From JANMCE01 sp031410595 (GTDB lineage Bacteria > Actinomycetota > Acidimicrobiia > Acidimicrobiales > Ilumatobacteraceae), in the NCBI GenBank assembly GCA_031410595.1, contig JANNZM010000125.1:1-64000 (forward strand): 64,000 bases of DNA, given 5' to 3'. A program made the position numbers and the translations under genes. Positions 1 through 7,172 of this stretch are shown in pieces. The notes below the pieces were generated by a model. That model was not told the DNA's origin. It searched no databases and was given only the letters and a program-made list of their open reading frames with translations. Every line of letters begins with the position of its first letter. The first letter of the stretch is position 1.

Positions 1-176
1 CGCCCTTCGTCCATCGTCAGCTGCAGGGTTTCGGCGTTCATGTAGGCCATCATCAAAATCTTGTGGGTGTCGTGGGCCTGCACGATGGCGGGTACCAAGC
101 CGTCGGTGTTGTACTTCACCGCGGCAAGCTGTTCAGAGGATGCGTCGATACGCGCGCCAGAGGACATGGGCTCCAT
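1..176 (-). CDS. hisI: Phosphoribosyl-AMP cyclohydrolase HisI, N-terminal part
   Basis: This is the N-terminal 58 codons of HisI, which opens the adenine ring of phosphoribosyl-AMP in histidine synthesis; the rest lies beyond the window edge. The translation carries the family signature LVPAIVQ, then ILMMAYMNAETLQLT, then the start of the DEGR segment. The ATG at 176 gives a short N-terminus; a second in-frame ATG three codons later is an alternative start. It is the last visible gene of the minus-strand histidine operon and lies 44 nt after the GroES-like gene. The assignment rests on a motif plus operon context, and it cannot be told whether HisE is fused at the C-terminus. Confidence 0.88.
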   Translation of the reverse strand, partial: MEPMSSGARIDASSEQLAAVKYNTDGLVPAIVQAHDTHKILMMAYMNAETLQLTMDEG

Positions 177-220
177 GCTAGGCGGCACCTCGGTTGGAGC
201 CGCCTTTGCTTCCACTCGGC

Positions 221-547
221 CTACAGGTACAGGCCCGTTGATCCTTCAGCCTTGTGGGCGGCGACGGCGTGCAGATCACGTTCGCGCAGCATGATGAGGT
301 CCTCACCGCCCACCTCGACTTCGTAGCGATCTTCAGCCGAAAACAGCACGCGATCACCCAATGCCGCGGCCCGAACACTGGGGCCGAGCGCAACGATTTC
401 GGCCCACACCAAACGTTTCGCCACCTGCGCGGTGGCGGGAATGAGGATGCCACCCGTTGACCGACGGTCCCCCTCGTCTTTCGACATGCGCACCAAGATG
501 CGGTCGTTCAACATCTTGATGGCGAGCTTTGGGTCGGTGTCGGGCAT
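221..547 (-). CDS. GroES-fold (Cpn10-like) protein inside the his operon
   Basis: A 108-residue GroES-like protein. The core reads MLNDRILVRM near residue 12, then TGGILIP, ALGPSVR, GDRVLFSAEDRYEVEVGG and LIMLRERD, matching the order of the Cpn10 beta-barrel. An in-frame ATG at 577 would add ten residues; the ATG at 547 is preferred because the extension has no conserved look. No groEL is adjacent, and the gene sits between hisF (138-nt gap) and hisI. It may be a paralogue with a specialised role rather than the housekeeping GroES; nothing in the sequence ties it to histidine chemistry. No CIRCE operator was found upstream. Confidence 0.8.
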   Translation of the reverse strand: MPDTDPKLAIKMLNDRILVRMSKDEGDRRSTGGILIPATAQVAKRLVWAEIVALGPSVRAAALGDRVLFSAEDRYEVEVGGEDLIMLRERDLHAVAAHKAEGSTGLYL

Positions 548-685
548 TGCGTCCACGGTACCCGTGTCACCCAACACAGAGCGATTTCACACGATTCTGA
601 TCGGTCTCTGTTGCGGTTTCGCGCCCGTCGACCCAGGCGGCCCCGCCACCTCACCCCATTGGAAGAGCGACTGCCCAGCAGTGCC

Positions 686-1444
686 CTACGGCCGCACGAT
701 GATGCCGGCTGCGGCGAGGGCGGCTTTGGCATCACCGATGGAGTATTCGCCGAAGTGGAAGATCGACGCGGCGAGTACAGCATCGGCGTGACCTTCTGTG
801 ATGCCTTCCACCAGGTGCTGAAGGGTGCCGACACCGCCGGATGCAATGACCGAGACCGATACGGCGTCGGCAATAGCCCGGGTGAGTGCAAGATCGAAAC
901 CGTCGCGGGTGCCGTCGCGGTCCATTGAGGTCAACATGATTTCCCCTGCGCCGAGTTGCACCGCCTGCTGGGCCCACGCAATGGCGTCGATACCGGTGGG
1001 GGTTCGGCCACCGTGGAGGTAGACCTCAAAGGTGCCCTCCGGCGTCGCCTTCGCGTCAATGGCACAGACCACGCATTGGGCGCCGAACACCGAGGCGATC
1101 TCGGCGATGAGATCGGGCCTTTGTACCGCCGCGGTGTTCACGCTGACCTTGTCGGCGCCGGCGCGTAGCATGCGGCGGGCATCGTCCACCGAACGGATTC
1201 CACCGCCAACGGTCAACGGAATGAACACCTCTTCGGCTGTGCGGCGAACAACATCGACCATGGTGTCGCGTCCGTCCGACGACGCCGTGATGTCGAGGAA
1301 GATCAGCTCATCGGCGCCCTGCGCGTCGTACCGGGCGGCCAGCTCTACGGGGTCACCTGCGTCTTTCAAGCCAACGAAGTTCACCCCCTTGACGACTCGT
1401 CCGTTCGTGACATCGAGGCACGGAATGACCCGAGCTGCTCTCAT
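686..1444 (-). CDS. hisF: Imidazole glycerol phosphate synthase cyclase subunit HisF
   Basis: HisF, a 252-residue (beta/alpha)8 barrel, partners the HisH glutaminase and makes imidazole glycerol phosphate and AICAR from PRFAR. Starting at MRAARVIPCLDV the catalytic aspartates fall at residues 11 (IPCLD) and 130 (VCAID), the positions known for the family. Phosphate-binding glycine segments TVGGGIRS and IASGGVG are present. The start at 1444 overlaps the ddaH stop by 4 nt (ATGA); an 11-codon longer frame exists but would overlap ddaH further and adds nothing conserved. Part of the seven-gene overlapped his operon. Confidence 0.96.
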   Translation of the reverse strand: MRAARVIPCLDVTNGRVVKGVNFVGLKDAGDPVELAARYDAQGADELIFLDITASSDGRDTMVDVVRRTAEEVFIPLTVGGGIRSVDDARRMLRAGADKVSVNTAAVQRPDLIAEIASVFGAQCVVCAIDAKATPEGTFEVYLHGGRTPTGIDAIAWAQQAVQLGAGEIMLTSMDRDGTRDGFDLALTRAIADAVSVSVIASGGVGTLQHLVEGITEGHADAVLAASIFHFGEYSIGDAKAALAAAGIIVRP

Positions 1445-2295
1445 GACACGGTCCGCCAGAGGGGTCGCGTGAGACACGTTGGCCCCCCGTCACCCTTCAG
1501 TGACAGGTGACTGCCGTCGTACACGTGCGTCTCCACACCGGCAGCTTCGAGGGCGCGACGAGTGCGTGGAAGCCCGTCGAGCATCACGACCACGCCTGGC
1601 CGTACGGACAGCACGTTGGTGCCCATGCGCTCATATTCCTCGGCGTCGACGCTGACCCACTTCACGTGTCGCTCGACGAGCGCTTCGATCAGCGGTGTCG
1701 GTGACAGCGGTTCGAACACGACGGCCAAGTTCGTATCAACCGGCGAAACCACACTCATGAGATGCAGGCAGACGTCGGGGCCTTTGTCGTGAGGCATATC
1801 AGCCCGAAGAAGCCGATGTCCGTCGGCCTCCAGCAGCACCTTCAGTTGCTCGTGGGCGGCCGCGTTGGTGCGATACGTGCGGCCAGCGATGAGCGTGCCG
1901 TCTTCGAACCACATGAGGTCGCCACCGTCGCAGCGGGCGTCACCGGTGAGGCGGCCCACAATGGGAATGCCGGCGCTCGTCAGCGACGCCTCAGCCATTG
2001 GGCCTTCCCCCTGTCGGCTGGGTTTGGGCGAGTGCAACACGATGGCGCCGTGGCCTATAACGAACGCCGAGTCGTACATGTAGACCGCGTCGACCATGCC
2101 GTCGACGGCCGGCGCGATCTCTACTTCACAGCCGAGGTCGAGCAGCACCTGGATGAAGCCCTCGTGCTGGCGAAGTAGCGTGGCGGTGTCGGGCGCTCGC
2201 CACCCGGCCTTGAGCCAGTCGCCGGTGGTGGCCGGAGTGCGAACCATGACCCGCTTGAGATGTTGCACCGATGAGGTCACGCCGAAGCGGTTCAT
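1441..2295 (-). CDS. ddaH: Dimethylarginine dimethylaminohydrolase-family amidinohydrolase
   Basis: A 284-residue member of the amidinotransferase / DDAH superfamily, whose members hydrolyse Nw-methylarginines or related guanidino compounds through a cysteine-bound intermediate. Seen in the sequence: CDGGDLMWFEDG with the substrate-binding acidic residues, RTYRTN, CLHLMSVVSPVD with the catalytic His, and GGPTCLTRPL placing the nucleophile Cys at residue 274 close to the C-terminus. It lies between hisA and hisF and overlaps both by 4 nt, so it is almost certainly co-translated with the histidine enzymes. The substrate is not certain: dimethylarginine is the family default, but citrulline/ornithine-forming or other guanidino substrates cannot be excluded. 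Confidence 0.85.
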   Translation of the reverse strand: MNRFGVTSSVQHLKRVMVRTPATTGDWLKAGWRAPDTATLLRQHEGFIQVLLDLGCEVEIAPAVDGMVDAVYMYDSAFVIGHGAIVLHSPKPSRQGEGPMAEASLTSAGIPIVGRLTGDARCDGGDLMWFEDGTLIAGRTYRTNAAAHEQLKVLLEADGHRLLRADMPHDKGPDVCLHLMSVVSPVDTNLAVVFEPLSPTPLIEALVERHVKWVSVDAEEYERMGTNVLSVRPGVVVMLDGLPRTRRALEAAGVETHVYDGSHLSLKGDGGPTCLTRPLWRTVS

Positions 2296-3023
2296 GCCAG
2301 TACCCTCAGGGCTTCTGCCACCGTGAAGCGGTTCTCGTAGAGCGCCTTACCGGTGATGACGCCACCTAGTGAGCGGCCGTGAGCCCGCATGTCCGCCAGC
2401 GCCTCAACGTCGGCCAAGGTACCGACACCGCCTGACGCGATGACAGGAATCGTGGTGCGTTCGAGTGCGGCCCGGAGACCGTCGAGGTCAGGCCCGGCAA
2501 GCGTTCCGTCGCGCGTGATTTCGGTGATGATGACCGCAGCGACGCCCGCATCTTCGAATCGGGGCAAGACGTCAAGCACGGTGGCACCTGCGCCTTTCAT
2601 CCAGCCCCGCACCGCCACTTCACCGCTGCGTCCGTCCAGGCCGACCGCGGCCGGTTGACGGGCAGCTATTCGAGCTACGAGGGTCGGGTCCTCCATAACG
2701 GCAGTGCCGATGATCACGCGGGCCACACCAAGGTCGGCCAGGGCCGCCGCCGCGGCTTCGGAGCGAACCCCGCCGCCGGTCTGGACCTGCGCACGACCGG
2801 CAACGGCCGCGGCGATGGCACCGACGACCGAACGGTTGGTCGGTTCACCGGTGCGGGCGGCGTCGAGGTCGACCACGTGAATCCAGCGGGCTCCGGCCTC
2901 GGCGAACTGGAGGGCAACGGCCGCCGGATCGTCACCGTAGATGGTCTCTTCGTCATAGTCGCCCAGATGCAGACGCACGACTTTTCCCGCCCGCAGGTCG
3001 ATGGCTGGATAGAGATCGATCAT
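2292..3023 (-). CDS. hisA: ProFAR isomerase HisA
   Basis: HisA converts ProFAR to PRFAR by an Amadori rearrangement. The 243-residue protein begins MIDLYPAIDLRAG, with the catalytic Asp at residue 9 and its partner Asp near 130 (VGLDGRSG). Glycine-rich phosphate sites QTGGGVRS and IASGGVGT are present in both half-barrels. The frame is open 63 codons further upstream, but the start at 3023 overlaps the hisH stop by 4 nt and matches the family N-terminus. It overlaps ddaH downstream by 4 nt. In actinobacteria this enzyme can be the bifunctional PriA (HisA/TrpF); that cannot be decided from sequence alone here. Confidence 0.94.
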   Translation of the reverse strand: MIDLYPAIDLRAGKVVRLHLGDYDEETIYGDDPAAVALQFAEAGARWIHVVDLDAARTGEPTNRSVVGAIAAAVAGRAQVQTGGGVRSEAAAAALADLGVARVIIGTAVMEDPTLVARIAARQPAAVGLDGRSGEVAVRGWMKGAGATVLDVLPRFEDAGVAAVIITEITRDGTLAGPDLDGLRAALERTTIPVIASGGVGTLADVEALADMRAHGRSLGGVITGKALYENRFTVAEALRVLA

Positions 3024-3637
3024 GCTGCGCTCCGAACGAAATTGGCCAGCAAGTGAAGGCCAGTGGTACTGCTCTTTTCCGGGTGGAACTGGGTGGCGAA
3101 GATGTTGCCCTGCCGAATCGCAGCCGTCACGTCGACGCCGTAGTCGCACGTCGCCACGACCACCGACGGGTCGGTCGGAACGCCGTGCAGGCTGTGCACG
3201 AAGTACACCCACGGGTCATCGCCGAGATCCATCAGGAGGGGTTCGTTGCTATTGCAACGAAGTTGGTTCCACTGCATCTGCGGGCGCTTGACGGTGTCCG
3301 GCAGCCAACGCACCATGCCCGCCACCAGGCCGAGCCCGGCCCGACCCGGTAGCTCATCACTGCCGTCGAACAACATCTGCATACCCACACAGATACCGAG
3401 GAAGGGCCGCCCGCTTGCCGCTGAGGCTCGGGCCACATCCGCCAAGTCGGCGGACTCAAGCGCGTCCATACACGCACCGAATGCGCCGACACCCGGCAAC
3501 ACCACTGCGTCGGCCGCGGCCGCCTCGGCCGCGCTGGTCGTGAGTCGGGCATCGGCGCCCACTTTTTCCAGCGCTTTCTGGGCCGAACGCAAGTTGCCGA
3601 TGCCGTAGTCGAGCACGGCGATGTGCAGTCGGCTCAC
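3020..3637 (-). CDS. hisH: Imidazole glycerol phosphate synthase glutaminase subunit HisH
   Basis: HisH is the class I glutamine amidotransferase that delivers ammonia to HisF. In this 205-residue protein the nucleophile Cys is at residue 83 (LGICVGMQ) and the His-Glu pair at 185/187 (TQFHPEKS). The N-terminal DYGIGNLRS and the oxyanion-strand LPGVGAFG are also typical. It overlaps hisB and hisA by 4 nt on either side. HisH and HisF are separated here by hisA and ddaH. Confidence 0.96.
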   Translation of the reverse strand: MSRLHIAVLDYGIGNLRSAQKALEKVGADARLTTSAAEAAAADAVVLPGVGAFGACMDALESADLADVARASAASGRPFLGICVGMQMLFDGSDELPGRAGLGLVAGMVRWLPDTVKRPQMQWNQLRCNSNEPLLMDLGDDPWVYFVHSLHGVPTDPSVVVATCDYGVDVTAAIRQGNIFATQFHPEKSSTTGLHLLANFVRSAA

Positions 3638-4224
3638 AGCGAACCCTTGGTGGACGGAACCGCATCACCTTCGATACGCACCGCGTCGCGTAGGCAGCGG
3701 GCCAGACCTTTGAAGGATGCCTCGATGATGTGATGGGTGTTACGACCCGTCTTTCGGGTGACGTGCAGGGTGATGCCAGCGGCGGTGGCGAAGCTCACGA
3801 AGAAGTGCTCAGCCATCTCAGGGTTGAACGGTGGCATGCCCAGTGGCAGCACTTCACCGAAGGGCATGTCGATAGCAGCGAAGGGACGACCGGACAGATC
3901 GAGTGCAACCTCGACGAGTGCCTCATCGAGGGGGAACAGGCCGCTGGCGAACCGACGCACGCCGCGCTTGTCGCCTATCGCCGATCGGAAGGCTTCTCCG
4001 ACCACGATCGCGACGTCTTCCACGGTGTGGTGACCGTCAACCTGCAGGTCTCCGTCCGCATGAATCGTGAGGTCGAAATTCCCGTGGCGGGCCAACTGGT
4101 CGAGCATGTGGTCATAGAACGGCAGCCCGGTGGACACGTTGGCATGGCCGCTGCCATCGATTTCCAGCTCACAGCTGATGGTTGTCTCTTTCGTGGCTCG
4201 GCTGATGGACGCGTTGCGGGTCAT
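3634..4224 (-). CDS. hisB: Imidazoleglycerol-phosphate dehydratase HisB
   Basis: A monofunctional HisB of 196 residues that dehydrates imidazole glycerol phosphate. It carries the duplicated manganese-binding motifs, GHHTVEDVA in the first half and NTHHIIEASFKG in the second, plus the GLPFYDHML and HFFVSFA segments. No phosphatase domain is fused. The start at 4224 (MTRNASISR) gives the usual length and a 4-nt overlap with hisC; 24 upstream in-frame codons would run into hisC and are rejected. Confidence 0.95.
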   Translation of the reverse strand: MTRNASISRATKETTISCELEIDGSGHANVSTGLPFYDHMLDQLARHGNFDLTIHADGDLQVDGHHTVEDVAIVVGEAFRSAIGDKRGVRRFASGLFPLDEALVEVALDLSGRPFAAIDMPFGEVLPLGMPPFNPEMAEHFFVSFATAAGITLHVTRKTGRNTHHIIEASFKGLARCLRDAVRIEGDAVPSTKGSL

Positions 4225-5282
4225 GACACCACTTCCTGGAGGGCAGAGAGGAACACATCGTTCTCGTGGGCGGTGCCGATGGTGACGCGCAGGCAATCAC
4301 TCAGACGCGGCCACGACGAGCAGTTCCGCACGAGCACGTCACGATCGAGCAGATCCTGCCAGACCTCGTTGCCCCGCCTCGTGGTCGGGCGGAACAGGAT
4401 GAAATTGGCGCCGCTCGGCCAGACGGTCAGCGCCATCGTGCGCATCTGTGCGGCCATGCGTTCGCGCTCGTGCACGATGAACGTGACCCTGTCGTTCATC
4501 TCATCCACGAAACGCAACGCGAGGCGACCCGCAATCTGCTTGGCCGTATCGAGGTGGTACGGCAAGACGACCTTGTCGAGTTCGGCCACCAGCCAGCTTG
4601 GACCGACCAAATAGCCAAGCCTCGCCCCGGCCATCGACCAGGTTTTGGAGAACGTGCCGGTGACCACCAGTGGCGTGTCTTCATCGATCAGGCCCATGGC
4701 CGACCACGGTGCGAACTGGCCGTACGCCTCGTCCATCACCAGGATGCCGGGTACCTGGGCAAGCACCTCGCGCACGGTGGATTCGGTCTCAACCAGACCG
4801 GTGGGGTTGTTGGGTGAACAGAGGAACGTGATGATCGGCTTCGCATCGGCAAGCACCCGCCGTACCTCGGCGAGGTCGAGAGAGAAGTCGGCCGCCCGTG
4901 ACCCTTCCACTACCGTTGCTCCGCTGATTCGAGCGAGGTGCGCGTGCAGCTGATAGGTGGGCTCGAAGGTGGCAACGGTGCGTCCGTGACCGGCGTAGGT
5001 GAGCAGAAGGGTTTGCAGTACCTCGTTCGACCCGTTGGCCGCAAAGACTTGATCGGGCCGTACGCCGAGATGTTCGGCCAGCACGGCCCGCAACTCGGTG
5101 GCGGCACGATCGGGATAGCGGTGCCACTCAACCCGTGACATCTCAGCTGCCAGCGCGTCACGCCACGCCGCTGGTGGCGAGCCCGGAGCTTCGTTGGTGT
5201 TGAGGCGCACCGACACGTTCACCTGGGGTGAGTGGTACCCCTCAAGCGCCTTCAAGTCGTCGCGGACGGGGATCGGTGTCAT
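4221..5282 (-). CDS. hisC: Histidinol-phosphate aminotransferase HisC
   Basis: A fold-type I PLP aminotransferase of 353 residues that makes histidinol phosphate. Visible: RLNTNEAPGSP at the N-terminus, VFAANGSNEVLQ, the CSPNNPTGLV active-site loop, the MDEAYGQF cofactor aspartate and the PLP lysine in GTFSKTWSMAGARLGYL near residue 212. It overlaps hisD upstream and hisB downstream by 4 nt each. Assignment to HisC rather than another class I/II aminotransferase is supported by the operon. Confidence 0.94.
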   Translation of the reverse strand: MTPIPVRDDLKALEGYHSPQVNVSVRLNTNEAPGSPPAAWRDALAAEMSRVEWHRYPDRAATELRAVLAEHLGVRPDQVFAANGSNEVLQTLLLTYAGHGRTVATFEPTYQLHAHLARISGATVVEGSRAADFSLDLAEVRRVLADAKPIITFLCSPNNPTGLVETESTVREVLAQVPGILVMDEAYGQFAPWSAMGLIDEDTPLVVTGTFSKTWSMAGARLGYLVGPSWLVAELDKVVLPYHLDTAKQIAGRLALRFVDEMNDRVTFIVHERERMAAQMRTMALTVWPSGANFILFRPTTRRGNEVWQDLLDRDVLVRNCSSWPRLSDCLRVTIGTAHENDVFLSALQEVVS

Positions 5283-6571
5283 TGCGACCTCAGACGATCT
5301 TTGATGGAATCGGCGTGGGCGGGCAGGCCCTCGGCCTCAGCCAGCGCGATCACGTGGTGACTGACCGCTCGAAGGCCAGCCTCGGTGGCCGACACCACGT
5401 GGATGTGCTTCTGAAAGTCGCTCACGGTCAAGGCGCTGGCGAAGCGCGCCGTGCCGGATGTGGGCAGCACATGGGACGGGCCGGCGATGTAGTCGCCGAG
5501 CGACGCCGGGGTCCACGGACCGGTGAAGATCGCGCCCGCGTTACGGATCAGCGCAAGTAGGGCTTCGGGGTCCTGCACCAGCAGTTCGAGGTGCTCGGGC
5601 GCGATGTGGTTCGAGACCTGGGCGGCTTGCTCGGGGCCGTCGACGAGCGCCACGTAGCCGCGCTGGGCGAAGTTGGCTTCGAGATCGGCCCTCCGTGGCG
5701 ATGCCGCAGTGATGGCGGTGATCTCAGCCACCACTGAACGGGCAACGTCTTCGTCCCAGGTAATGAGCCAGGCGGCGCCGTCAGGACCGTGCTCGGCTTG
5801 TAGCACTACATCGAGCGCAGCGAAGTGGGCTGGCACCGAAGCATCGGCGATCACCACGACTTCGCTCGGTCCGGCAAACGAGCTCGGTACCCCGACGAGG
5901 CCCTCTCCTGCCACCAGTCGTTTGGCCACCGACACGTACACTTTGCCGGGGCCGACCAGCACGTCGACCGGCGCAATCGACTCCGTCCCGTAGGCCATCG
6001 CACCAACGGCCTGCGCTCCCCCGACGCGGTACACCTCGTCGACACCGGCGATGGCGGCTGCAGCGAGAATGGTGTCGGACGGCATGCCGGTCGCTCGCTC
6101 GGGCGGTGTGCACATCACGATCTGGCCAACGCCGGCCACGCTGGCGATGCTGGCCGTCATGATCACGCTCGATGCCAATGGCGCCTTGCCACCAGGTATG
6201 TAACAGCCGGCTCGCGCCACACCCACCGCTGAGCTGCGCAGTCGTATGCCGTTGTCGACGTAGTCGATTGGTTGGTGGAGGTGCGCCTGGTGATAGCGGG
6301 TGACCGACTCGTGGGCGGCTTCCAACGCCTCACGGAGTGACGTGGGTATGCGTTCAAGGGCCGCGTCGCAATCGGCCGGATCGACACGAAGCACTCCCAG
6401 ATCGACACCATCGAACGTGCTGGTGAAACGAAGCACTGCGGCATCGCCCTCGTTGCGTACGGCCGTGAGGATCGCCTGCACCGCCGCTACCGGTTCGGTT
6501 CCACCCATGCCAGGTCGGGGAAGGAGGGACGCGACATTGGCGGTTCCGCGGAGGTCAAGAGTGCGCAGCAT
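5279..6571 (-). CDS. hisD: Histidinol dehydrogenase HisD
   Basis: HisD oxidises histidinol to histidine in two NAD-dependent steps using a zinc ion. The 430-residue protein has the family segments CYIPGGKAPLASSV, GPGKVYVSVAKR, SFAGPSEVVVIAD, LQAEHGPDG and NHIAPEHLEL, the last two with the metal and catalytic His/Glu residues. It is the first gene of the visible his operon and is read away from the small plus-strand gene that starts near 6650. The 78-nt gap between them should contain the operon promoter, but I saw no convincing -10/-35 pair. Confidence 0.96.
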   Translation of the reverse strand: MLRTLDLRGTANVASLLPRPGMGGTEPVAAVQAILTAVRNEGDAAVLRFTSTFDGVDLGVLRVDPADCDAALERIPTSLREALEAAHESVTRYHQAHLHQPIDYVDNGIRLRSSAVGVARAGCYIPGGKAPLASSVIMTASIASVAGVGQIVMCTPPERATGMPSDTILAAAAIAGVDEVYRVGGAQAVGAMAYGTESIAPVDVLVGPGKVYVSVAKRLVAGEGLVGVPSSFAGPSEVVVIADASVPAHFAALDVVLQAEHGPDGAAWLITWDEDVARSVVAEITAITAASPRRADLEANFAQRGYVALVDGPEQAAQVSNHIAPEHLELLVQDPEALLALIRNAGAIFTGPWTPASLGDYIAGPSHVLPTSGTARFASALTVSDFQKHIHVVSATEAGLRAVSHHVIALAEAEGLPAHADSIKDRLRSQ

Positions 6572-6649
6572 GCGTGCGGCAGGCTAATCCGGCCCGGCCG
6601 GAGAACCGAAGCGAGTTCCCGCCGCAGCGGAATGAGAGACTTCCGGACG

Positions 6650-6847
6650 ATGACCTTGAGCCGAGACAACGCCACCCTCTCTTCGCTTTCGACCTCGCTC
6701 GGTGACTGTGAGTCTCGCCTGGCCGAGTTGGCCACGCGCCACGACGGCACTGATCGCGATGATCTGGTCAGCGCGCTGCATGAAGCCGAGCGTTTGGTCC
6801 GGTCGGCCGAGCGTGAAGTGCGTCGAGCCCAGCGACTGTTGCGGTAG
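6650..6847 (+). CDS. Small charged coiled-coil-like protein
   Basis: A 65-residue acidic/basic protein (MTLSRDNATLSSL..., ending RRAQRLLR) with a heptad-like run of Leu/Ala alternating with Glu/Arg from about residue 10 to the end, suggesting a helical hairpin or coiled coil. It has no signal peptide or membrane segment. An in-frame ATG at 6632 would add six residues. I do not recognise the family. It is divergent from hisD and is followed by the structured intergenic region at 6899-7155. Codon composition looks coding, but the short length keeps confidence modest. Confidence 0.5.
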   Translation: MTLSRDNATLSSLSTSLGDCESRLAELATRHDGTDRDDLVSALHEAERLVRSAEREVRRAQRLLR

Positions 6848-7172
6848 CTGGGTGCGGTCTGACGGCTCAATCGCCCGAAACTGGCCGAAAAATGCGGCGA
6901 CGGCCCCTTGCGGGGCCGTCACTCGCAGCGACGCCAAGCGGCGGATCTCGGCGTCGCCCTCAAACTAGGTGGCGGGAACCTAGTTGGTAGTCACCAGTAT
7001 AAGGGTCAAACGACCTACGAAGTCAAGCACTTGTTTCTCGAATCGGTAAAGAAATGCTCAAGAGGCAATAGGCCGAATGACCTATCCACTCTCCGTGAGC
7101 CAAACCGGGCCGATTTCGGTGCATTTCTGCGGCATCACGCACCGCGACAAATGCAGACACGTTCCCGGTCGC
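6848..7172. other. Convergent intergenic region with a chain of inverted repeats
   Basis: A 325-nt gap between two converging genes holding at least five stem-loops: perfect 9-bp (6899-6907/6912-6920), perfect 8-bp (6928-6935/6950-6957), perfect 8-bp (6963-6970/6978-6985), 5-bp (7068-7072/7081-7085) and 7-bp (7120-7126/7149-7155). The first, read on the minus strand, is followed by a run of five T and so could terminate the nucleotidase transcript. The remainder is locally AT-richer than its surroundings. No convincing open frame was found, and no known riboswitch or tmRNA/RNase P signature was recognised. Confidence 0.5.
6899..6920 (-). terminator. Probable intrinsic terminator of the 5'-nucleotidase gene
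   Basis: A perfect 9-bp GC-rich stem GACGGCCCC/GGGGCCGTC with a 4-nt loop. On the minus strand it is followed nine nucleotides on by ATTTTTC, a short T tract, so it fits termination of the transcript ending at 7173; it lies about 250 nt past that stop codon. In the plus direction there is no T tract, although the stem follows the small gene at 6847. Confidence 0.5.

Noticed and set aside
548..685. CIRCE-type heat-shock operator before the GroES-like gene
   Set aside because: No TTAGCACTC/GAGTGCTAA inverted repeat is present; only a weak short GC stem near 636-647.
6899..7155. tmRNA, RNase P RNA, 6S RNA or known riboswitch
   Set aside because: The stems are clear, but none of the diagnostic conserved sequences of these RNAs was recognised.
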